A stretch of 13,221 nt of DNA, taken from NCBI GenBank assembly GCA_014381485.1, contig JACNLN010000140.1, forward strand, positions 1 to 13,221. The letters run 5' to 3'. The DNA is from Fidelibacterota bacterium (GTDB lineage: Bacteria > Fidelibacterota > Marinisomatia > Marinisomatales > CAZVFT01). The notes under the pieces are model-generated. The model did not search any database and was not told where the DNA came from. It worked only from the letters and a program-made list of their open reading frames with translations. Made by a program: the position numbers and the translations under genes. Positions 1-6,042 of the stretch are shown here, one piece after another. How positions within the stretch are numbered: the first letter of the stretch is position 1; the number at the start of each line of letters is the position of its first letter.

Positions 1-1724
1 ACAGCTAGAATTCTTTCATCTTGGTAGTATCGTTCAAATGCAAATATCCCGCTGTCATCATCTATAAATACGGTCTGATATGTACCACGACAAAGGGCAG
101 GGAATTGTTTACGCAGGTTAATTAAGGATTTGTAATACTCAAGTAAATCAGCGTTAACTTCGACCTTATCGCGAGGTCTGGAATGATTGCAGTTTTTCAG
201 GTGATCACAGGGATGGGATATTTCATCATCATAAGTAAATTCTTCCCAGATCATCGGTTTTCTACAGTCGGGATCATCAGCGCCCCACATCCCCACCTCA
301 TCACCGTAATAAATATAAGGTGCGCCAAGGTAAGCGAATTGAAAAGCAAGTATTACCTTTTGAATTTGTATTTCCGATTTATTTGGCTTTTGAATATCAA
401 AATCTCGATTCCACCAGGTATTATTGCTGTGATCCATCCAGCGGTCTGGATTTACTACTGCTGATGCAAGACGTTCCATGTCGTGACTGTCAAGACAGTT
501 CTGGAGTATATATTGTTTTTCTTCCGGATATTCACTTCGAATTCGAGATAACATAGCATCCAGTTCAGAAGGTTTAATTTGTTGTTTTTCATCAATAAAG
601 AATTTGAATATAGCATCACCAAAGCGATAGTTCATCACCCCATCAAACCTGCTCTCAGTCAGCCACGGAGCAGCGTTGAATTGCTTGTTGTTCCACCAAT
701 CTTCCCACCAGACTTCTCCAGTTACATAGGCGTTTGGATTGATGTCTTTCACCCAGCTACAGAAGATATCCCAGAATTTGATTTGAATCCGCTCCGCAAC
801 ATCCAGTCTCCAACCATCAATTCCATCGGAAGGGTCACCATCGTTATTCGGATCCATCCAGCGCTTCACGATCTGATGGAGGTGGTTTCGGACAGGTTTA
901 ACAGGACCATATTCATCCTGACGAAAAGCAGGAAGATCTTCAACGTAACCCATATACCTCATCGCTGGCAGACCTTCTGAGTTGAATTGTTCTGGCAACC
1001 TCCGATACTCATTGAGATGGGATTTATCCTCTAATCTGCTTCCCTCAATATTATACCAGACATAATATGGACTTTTTTCTCGATTTTGGATCACATCTTT
1101 GAAAGCCCAGAAGGTAAGTCCCACGTGATTGAAGACCCCGTCAATGATTATGTGCATATCCCGTGCGTGCACTTGTTGTATTAATTTAAGAAATAGTTTA
1201 TCAGCGGAGGTCCACTGCCAGGTAGCAGGATCAGATGTGTTTTCTTGGGAAATAATTTTGGAATCACCAGCAGGATCGGGTCCGAAGTGTCGGTCAATGT
1301 GATGGTAATACGCTGCGCCATATTTGTGGTTGGAAGGAGAATCAAATACAGGATTCAAATAAATAGCGTTAATCCCCAATTTTTGTAAATAATCCAACTT
1401 ATCAATAATCCCCTGAATATCTCCTCCATATCGCCGCAGTTGAAATTGATAGCGAAAGTCTTGTCTGTTTGCTTTCTCCCAGGGCTGAAATTGGTACCAA
1501 TCCGATGTCCAAGGAGACACACACCACTCATCTGGATGATCCCAGGGCCAGGTTCCAACGGTACTTTCCAGCGTGGGATCATTAGAAGAATCACCATTAA
1601 AAAAACGTTCCGGAAAAATCTGGTACCAGACAGCATCTTTTGCCCATTCTGAGGTGGGATTTCCCTGATTTCCCTGAAGGAAATATATGAATATCAGTAT
1701 TATGCTGAAAACAGTGTAATTCAT
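1..1724 (-). CDS. Exported GH13 alpha-amylase-type glycoside hydrolase (3' end outside window)
   Basis: An uninterrupted minus-strand frame of 574 codons runs off the left edge, so the C-terminus is missing. The start is well fixed: an in-frame TAA lies 4-6 nt upstream of the ATG, and the next Met is at residue 190. Residues 4-16 form a hydrophobic stretch like a short signal peptide or anchor, though without basic residues before it, so export is likely but not certain. The GH13 barrel shows all the family landmarks: DGVFNH at 195-200, the nucleophile in GWRLDVAE (D308), the acid/base in VTGEVWW (E337), the transition-state Asp in LDSHD (D415), and YYGDEVGMWG at 473-481 region. It should hydrolyse alpha-1,4-glucans outside the cytoplasm. 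The exact specificity (amylase, neopullulanase or cyclomaltodextrinase) cannot be told. No Shine-Dalgarno is visible before the ATG. It is divergent from the TrmB operon and probably shares its control. Confidence 0.93.
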   Translation of the reverse strand, partial: MNYTVFSIILIFIYFLQGNQGNPTSEWAKDAVWYQIFPERFFNGDSSNDPTLESTVGTWPWDHPDEWCVSPWTSDWYQFQPWEKANRQDFRYQFQLRRYGGDIQGIIDKLDYLQKLGINAIYLNPVFDSPSNHKYGAAYYHHIDRHFGPDPAGDSKIISQENTSDPATWQWTSADKLFLKLIQQVHARDMHIIIDGVFNHVGLTFWAFKDVIQNREKSPYYVWYNIEGSRLEDKSHLNEYRRLPEQFNSEGLPAMRYMGYVEDLPAFRQDEYGPVKPVRNHLHQIVKRWMDPNNDGDPSDGIDGWRLDVAERIQIKFWDIFCSWVKDINPNAYVTGEVWWEDWWNNKQFNAAPWLTESRFDGVMNYRFGDAIFKFFIDEKQQIKPSELDAMLSRIRSEYPEEKQYILQNCLDSHDMERLASAVVNPDRWMDHSNNTWWNRDFDIQKPNKSEIQIQKVILAFQFAYLGAPYIYYGDEVGMWGADDPDCRKPMIWEEFTYDDEISHPCDHLKNCNHSRPRDKVEVNADLLEYYKSLINLRKQFPALCRGTYQTVFIDDDSGIFAFERYYQDERILA

Positions 1725-1747
1725 ATATTATAATTATATTTAACAAG

Positions 1748-1769
1748 CGTAACTCATACCGGAGTTACG
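1748..1769. promoter_or_regulatory. Palindromic operator candidate 1 (amylase side)
   Basis: A perfect 8-bp inverted repeat, CGTAACTC - 6 nt - GAGTTACG, lies 24 bp upstream of the amylase start codon. Read toward the amylase it starts a few bases after a plausible -10 box, so a bound protein would cover the transcription start. The same design recurs at 1881-1902. The adjacent TrmB-like regulator is the obvious ligand, by inference. Confidence 0.7.
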
Positions 1770-1774
1770 TTAAT

Positions 1775-1803
1775 AGTTTAACACTAGATTCTAGAAAATA
1801 CAA
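1775..1803 (-). promoter_or_regulatory. Possible sigma70-type promoter for the amylase gene
   Basis: On the minus strand a -35-like TTGTAT (1803-1798) is followed after 17 nt by a -10-like TAAACT (1780-1775); each matches four of six consensus bases. The predicted start near 1768 would fall inside operator candidate 1. In AT-rich DNA such matches are common, and FCB bacteria may use other promoter motifs, so this is tentative. Confidence 0.3.
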
Positions 1804-1815
1804 AATTTATTTTTG

Positions 1816-1850
1816 ACCTAAACATTTAATATAAAACCTAAATATTAATT
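1816..1850. repeat. Imperfect 15-bp direct repeat, 20-bp period
   Basis: ACCTAAACATTTAAT (1816-1830) is followed by ACCTAAATATTAATT (1836-1850), offset by 20 bp, about two helical turns. It sits midway between the two divergent operator candidates. It may be a tandem binding site for an activator or simply AT-rich sequence; the sequence alone does not decide. Confidence 0.4.
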
Positions 1851-1876
1851 GTAAGATAACATGAAAAAATGATAAC
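1849..1876 (+). promoter_or_regulatory. Possible promoter of the TrmB-glycogen operon
   Basis: TTGTAA (1849-1854) and GATAAC (1871-1876), 16 nt apart, each match four of six sigma70 consensus bases. The start would be near 1883, inside operator candidate 2, which mirrors the geometry on the amylase side. This leaves a leader of about 90 nt before the TrmB start codon. It is a weak call on motif strength; the symmetry with the other side is the main support. Confidence 0.28.
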
Positions 1877-1880
1877 TTTT

Positions 1881-1902
1881 AGTAACTCTTATGTGAGTGA
1901 CT
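1881..1902. promoter_or_regulatory. Palindromic operator candidate 2 (operon side)
   Basis: AGTAACTC - 6 nt - GAGTGACT is an inverted repeat with one mismatch pair. It matches operator candidate 1 in the half-site GTAACTC, in the 6-nt spacing and in its place just downstream of a candidate -10 box. The centres of the two sites are 133 bp apart. It probably mediates autoregulation by the TrmB-like protein encoded 72 bp downstream. Confidence 0.65.
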
Positions 1903-1959
1903 ATGTAAATTATCAATATGAGTTGATATAAGATAACAGAAGGATTATCCATATTAACT

Positions 1960-1965
1960 GGGAGA
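1960..1965 (+). promoter_or_regulatory. Ribosome binding site of the TrmB-like gene
   Basis: GGGAGA ends 8-9 nt before the ATG at 1974. It is a reasonable Shine-Dalgarno and supports this start. Confidence 0.6.
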
Positions 1966-1973
1966 TTTGGAAT

Positions 1974-2798
1974 ATGAACAATATTGAACACACAGTTATA
2001 AATATACTGCAAAAATTTGGACTGTCAACAAATGCTACAAAAGCATATCTGACTTTATTAAAAAACAATCCCGCAACGGGTTATGAAATCAGTGCTCAAT
2101 CAAACATTCCCCGATCAGCTGTATATTCTGTATTAAATCGATTGGAGTCATTGAGTCTTATCAATTCTGATGGTGGATCCCCAAAACGTTATATTCCAAT
2201 TGCGCCTTCTTCTTTAATAGAACATTTGAATCATGTTCACGAGGATCAAATCAACAACCTTCAAAAAGCTTTTAGTTCTATGGATCTAGATGAAGAAGCC
2301 TTTGATTTTTGGCATTTGCATGGATATAACAGTTTAATTTTAAAAATGCGGGAAAGTATCAAAAATGCTGAATCTCAGATTGTAATGAATATATGGAATA
2401 AAGACTTAAAAGGGGTTGAAAAAGAAGTTATGACAGCTCAAGGAAGAGGAGTTGATACAATCCTTTTTTCATTCACAAAGTTGGATAGTGCAGCGAATTG
2501 TACTATATGTTACAACATTATGGAATCGGAGTTACGTAAGATCTTTAGACCGAAAATAATCATGGTTGTTGATCATGAAGTAACTATTATGGGAAGTGCT
2601 CAAGAACGTGATACAAATAGAGCCATATGGACTAATAATGAAGCGATTACAAAAATCGCATCCGATTATATTGTACTTGATATCACTTTAGCTGGGCAAC
2701 GGTTAGGGATAGATGTTAATCCGATTGTTAAACGGATTATGCAGCGTGATGAGTTCGACCTGGAGAACCTGATAAAAAAAATTAATAGTCAGTCGTAA
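1974..2798 (+). CDS. TrmB-family transcriptional regulator
   Basis: The 274-residue protein has a TrmB-type winged helix-turn-helix at about residues 8-75. It includes YEISAQSNIPRSAVYSVLNR (37-56, the helix-turn-helix with its recognition helix) and a wing ending in PKRYIPI (70-76). A helical linker (about 80-105) leads to an alpha/beta C-terminal domain (about 110-240) like the TrmB sugar-sensing domain, with repeated hydrophobic strands such as SQIVMNIW and PKIIMVVD. TrmB proteins are best known from archaea, where they control maltose/trehalose uptake and sugar metabolism by responding to sugars; bacterial members also occur. Archaeal TrmB of Thermococcus is longer. The gene opens the operon, overlaps no neighbour, and ends 2 nt before malQ. 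Two matching palindromes in the upstream region are the probable targets. The inducing sugar is unknown; maltodextrins are the natural guess from context. Confidence 0.9.
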   Translation: MNNIEHTVINILQKFGLSTNATKAYLTLLKNNPATGYEISAQSNIPRSAVYSVLNRLESLSLINSDGGSPKRYIPIAPSSLIEHLNHVHEDQINNLQKAFSSMDLDEEAFDFWHLHGYNSLILKMRESIKNAESQIVMNIWNKDLKGVEKEVMTAQGRGVDTILFSFTKLDSAANCTICYNIMESELRKIFRPKIIMVVDHEVTIMGSAQERDTNRAIWTNNEAITKIASDYIVLDITLAGQRLGIDVNPIVKRIMQRDEFDLENLIKKINSQS

Positions 2799-2800
2799 TA

Positions 2801-4339
2801 ATGGAATTTCCACGTCAAAGCGGTATTTTATTGCACCCAACATCACTACCTGGACCATATGGGATTGGTGAAATAGGGCCTGAAGCTCACACATTCGTTG
2901 ACGCTTTAGAGGAAATGGGTCAACAGTTATGGCAGATTTTACCTATCGGACCAACTGGAGAAAGCCATTCTCCATATCAATCCTTTTCCACATTTGCAGG
3001 AAACCCACTGCTCATTAGCTTTGATTTACTTATTGAAGATGGACTATTAAGGAAAAATGAGATTAAATCACTTCCTCATTTTTCTAATAATCGGATTGAT
3101 TTTGAGTCTGTAGTGGTTGAACGAAAAACCGTTATGAACCATGTCAGTCAACATTTTCTCGAAAGAGCCTCAGATCAGATGTTGAATGATTTTAAAAAAT
3201 TCTGTAATCAACATAAATATTGGCTTGATGACTATGCACTTTACATTGTTTTAAAAGGAATCAATGGTAATAAGATCTGGACGAGTTGGGATGCTAAATT
3301 AGAACATCGGTACCCTGATGCTCTTCAGCAAATATCTGAAAAATATGGAAAGAATATTCAAGAAATAAAAATCCATCAGTTCCTTTTTCATGATCAGTGG
3401 AAGCGATTGAGACAATACTGTCACAGAAAGGGAATAAAAATTATTGGCGATTTACCAATTTATGTTGCACATGATAGTGCAGATGTGTGGGCAAACAGTG
3501 AATTGTTCTGTCTGGATAAAAAGGGTAATTTGAAAGTTCAAGCTGGCGTACCCCCAGATTACTTCAGTGAAACGGGCCAGTTGTGGGGAAATCCTATTTA
3601 TCGGTGGAACAAACATCATGAGACAGAATATCAATGGTGGATTGCCAGGGTGCAAAAACTTTTGGAAATGGTGGATATTATCCGTATAGATCATTTTTGT
3701 GGATTTTCAAGATACTGGGAAGTGGATATAAAGGAAGTAAATAGTAAAAATGGAAAGTGGGTTGAGGGTTCCGGTGAATATATTTTTAATTCCCTGATTA
3801 ACAAACTTGGTCCACTTCCTATTATTGCTGAGGATTTAGGTAATGTCACTACAGAGGTGGAAACCCTCCGTGACAAATATCATTTTCCAGGAATGCGAAT
3901 ACTGCAGTTTGCATTTAGCAACGATCCCAAGGCTGATGATTACCGTCCAGAAAACTATCCAACTAACTGTGTTGTTTATACAGGTACACACGATAATGAT
4001 ACAACAGATGGATGGTTCAATTCAAGACCGGGGGAAAACAGTATCCGTTCAGAAGTTGAGATTAAAGAGGAGAATAAAACGGTTCTGGAATATCTAAAAT
4101 CAGATGGTAAGAACATCAACTGGGATATGATTAAACTCGCTCTCTTTTCCAGAGCAAATACTGCCATCTTTCCTCTACAGGATATCATGGGGCTGGATTC
4201 CAGGGCTCGGATGAACGTACCAGGTACAAATGGTGGAAATAATTGGCGGTGGAGATTTTCCTGGGATATGCTGACGCCTGATATGAAAAACCGAATGAGG
4301 GAATTGACTGTTAAATCAAAACGCTTCGATTTGTCTTAG
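2801..4339 (+). CDS. malQ: 4-alpha-glucanotransferase (amylomaltase, GH77)
   Basis: This cytoplasmic enzyme moves maltodextrin segments between 1,4-glucan chains and releases glucose. At 512 residues it has the compact size of Thermus-type amylomaltase (about 500). The N-terminus carries the family signature LHPTSLPGPYGIGEIG (11-26), followed by IIGDLPIYVAHDSADVW (214-230) and GVPPDYFSETGQLWGNPIY (249-267). The catalytic residues are the nucleophile D297 (RIDHF), the acid/base E344 (AEDLG) and D398 (GTHDND). All fall within a few residues of the Thermus positions (293, 340, 395). The start codon follows the regulator's stop after only 2 nt, in the string TAATAATGG, with no separate Shine-Dalgarno, so translation is probably coupled. 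It prepares longer chains for the downstream phosphorylase. Confidence 0.97.
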   Translation: MEFPRQSGILLHPTSLPGPYGIGEIGPEAHTFVDALEEMGQQLWQILPIGPTGESHSPYQSFSTFAGNPLLISFDLLIEDGLLRKNEIKSLPHFSNNRIDFESVVVERKTVMNHVSQHFLERASDQMLNDFKKFCNQHKYWLDDYALYIVLKGINGNKIWTSWDAKLEHRYPDALQQISEKYGKNIQEIKIHQFLFHDQWKRLRQYCHRKGIKIIGDLPIYVAHDSADVWANSELFCLDKKGNLKVQAGVPPDYFSETGQLWGNPIYRWNKHHETEYQWWIARVQKLLEMVDIIRIDHFCGFSRYWEVDIKEVNSKNGKWVEGSGEYIFNSLINKLGPLPIIAEDLGNVTTEVETLRDKYHFPGMRILQFAFSNDPKADDYRPENYPTNCVVYTGTHDNDTTDGWFNSRPGENSIRSEVEIKEENKTVLEYLKSDGKNINWDMIKLALFSRANTAIFPLQDIMGLDSRARMNVPGTNGGNNWRWRFSWDMLTPDMKNRMRELTVKSKRFDLS

Positions 4340-4368
4340 TTTTTTTTCTGTATTAATAACAACATCAC

Positions 4369-6021
4369 GTGACAGATACAAATTATAAGATAGCATATTT
4401 TTCTGCTGAAATTGGGATCTCAGCAAGTTTGCCCACTTATGGTGGTGGACTGGGCGTTCTGGCAGGAGATCACATCAAAGCGGCAGCAGACGCAAATCTT
4501 CCAATGTGCGCTGTTACACTTCTATACAAAGAAGGATATTTCAGACAACGTGTAGATCGTGATGGAAATCAAACTGAATCCTACCCGAGATTTGATCCCG
4601 ATCCGCTATTAAAAAAACTGTCGGTGAAGTTTACACTGCCATTGCGAGGTCGTAATGTATGGATTAATGCTTGGAAGTATTCGCATATGGGTCTTAATGG
4701 ACATACGGTTCCAATTTTTCTTTTAGATACCGATGTAGATGAGAACTTACCCGAAGATAGGGAAATCACTTTACGACTCTATTCAGGGGATAAAGATCAC
4801 AGGATTTTGCAGGAAGCTATTCTCGGTTTCGGTGGAATAAAACTTCTGGAGATGTTGGGGATAAACGATATTGAAATATACCATATGAATGAAGGACACA
4901 GTGCTCTGATTACGCTGGAGTTATTTCGGAAATTCAAGGGGAATAGGGAGGAATTGCAAAAGAGATGTCATTTTACAACGCATACACCCGTTCCTGCTGG
5001 GCACGATCATTTTTCAATGGACCGTCTAAGAGGGCTCTTGGATAGCCTTATTCCGGACAACCTGGAACTACCGTCAATAATTAATAGTAATCGATTCCAC
5101 ATGACGGAATTAGGATTGTATTTCAGCAGATCAGCTAATGGAGTGTCTCAACTGCATGGGATTGTAGCTCAGAGCCAGTTTCCAGATTTTAATATTGGGC
5201 ATATAAACAATGGTGTTTATCATCCCTATTGGGCAGGAAAAGTCTTCAGAGAGTTGTTTGATACCTATTTCCCGGGTTGGAGAGAAGATCCAGAATTGCT
5301 GCTGAATATTGAAGAAATCCCCGACGATAAATTCCTCTATGCACATTTATCCCAGAAAGAGTTTATCCTTGATTATTCAAATTCTCTAACCCAGCGAGCC
5401 CTTTCTCCTGATATTTTAACAATTGGATTTGCCCGTCGCACAGCTTCCTACAAACGTGCCAGCCTGATATTTAATAAATTGGATCGGTTGGTAGATATTG
5501 GTCACGGTAAGATTCAGATAATTTTTGCAGGGAAAGCACATCCTCACGATGAAGATGGAAAAGACATTATAAGAGAGATTGTTGGTTACAGCCACAAATT
5601 ATTTGGTAAGATAAAAGTGGTTTACCTTGAAAACTATAATATGTGGTTGGGACGTCTACTCACCTCTGGAGTTGATGTATGGCTGAATACTCCCTTAAGA
5701 CCCCAAGAGGCTTCAGGGACAAGTGGGATGAAAGCAGCTCTGAATGGTGCCCCCAACCTCTCCATCTTGGATGGCTGGTGGGCAGAAGCTTGTCATCCAG
5801 GTGAAAATGGATGGGGAATTGGCGATCCTGATAATCCAAACAACGAATCTGATGCAGATTCCCTTTATGATATTCTGGAAAAGGAGGTGATACCCGTTTT
5901 TTATAACGATCGTAAAAGGTGGTCATCCCTTATGAGGAAATCTATAAAGACAGGGGTAAAATTTACAGCTCATCGGATGATACATGAATACGCAACCCAA
6001 TATTATCATCTTAAAATTTAA
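4369..6021 (+). CDS. glgP: Alpha-glucan (glycogen/maltodextrin) phosphorylase, short GT35 form
   Basis: This PLP enzyme releases glucose-1-phosphate from alpha-1,4-glucan ends. The start is GTG: an in-frame TAA lies 10-12 nt upstream, and the conserved N-terminus (KIAYFSAEIGIS, 7-18) begins at once, so no later start is possible. There is no obvious Shine-Dalgarno. Landmarks are the glycine-rich YGGGLGVLAGDH (24-35), YHMNEGHSA (171-179), HFTTHTPVPAGHD (201-213), GFARRTASYKR (353-363) and EASGTSGMKAALNG (447-460), with the PLP-binding lysine at K455. At 550 residues it is far shorter than the classical 800-plus-residue enzymes and fits the compact bacterial/archaeal subgroup that lacks the N-terminal allosteric region. 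It lies 29 bp after malQ and 21 bp before the synthase fusion. Its product feeds glycolysis or, through glgC, new synthesis. Confidence 0.95.
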   Translation: MTDTNYKIAYFSAEIGISASLPTYGGGLGVLAGDHIKAAADANLPMCAVTLLYKEGYFRQRVDRDGNQTESYPRFDPDPLLKKLSVKFTLPLRGRNVWINAWKYSHMGLNGHTVPIFLLDTDVDENLPEDREITLRLYSGDKDHRILQEAILGFGGIKLLEMLGINDIEIYHMNEGHSALITLELFRKFKGNREELQKRCHFTTHTPVPAGHDHFSMDRLRGLLDSLIPDNLELPSIINSNRFHMTELGLYFSRSANGVSQLHGIVAQSQFPDFNIGHINNGVYHPYWAGKVFRELFDTYFPGWREDPELLLNIEEIPDDKFLYAHLSQKEFILDYSNSLTQRALSPDILTIGFARRTASYKRASLIFNKLDRLVDIGHGKIQIIFAGKAHPHDEDGKDIIREIVGYSHKLFGKIKVVYLENYNMWLGRLLTSGVDVWLNTPLRPQEASGTSGMKAALNGAPNLSILDGWWAEACHPGENGWGIGDPDNPNNESDADSLYDILEKEVIPVFYNDRKRWSSLMRKSIKTGVKFTAHRMIHEYATQYYHLKI

Positions 6022-6042
6022 ACTATAACTGGATGTAACTGA

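Noticed and set aside
183..980. Plus-strand open frames of 78-133 residues near the left edge
   Set aside because: They are antisense to the GH13 amylase gene, whose minus-strand frame is continuous and carries all catalytic motifs.
1727..1738. Tandem TATAAT strings adjoining the amylase ATG as the -10 box
   Set aside because: They sit 3-9 nt from the start codon, have no -35-like partner 17 nt upstream, and would give a leaderless or internally started message; the TAAACT/TTGTAT pair further upstream fits the operator better.
2527..2537. CGGAGTTACGT inside the TrmB-like gene, identical over 11 bases to half of operator candidate 1
   Set aside because: The opposing half-site is absent at the required 6-nt spacing and the sequence encodes a normal part of the protein; most likely chance.
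4313..4350. Eight-T run just after the malQ stop as an intrinsic terminator
   Set aside because: Only a 5-bp AT-rich stem (AAATC/GATTT) with a 10-nt loop precedes it; too weak, and the operon clearly continues.
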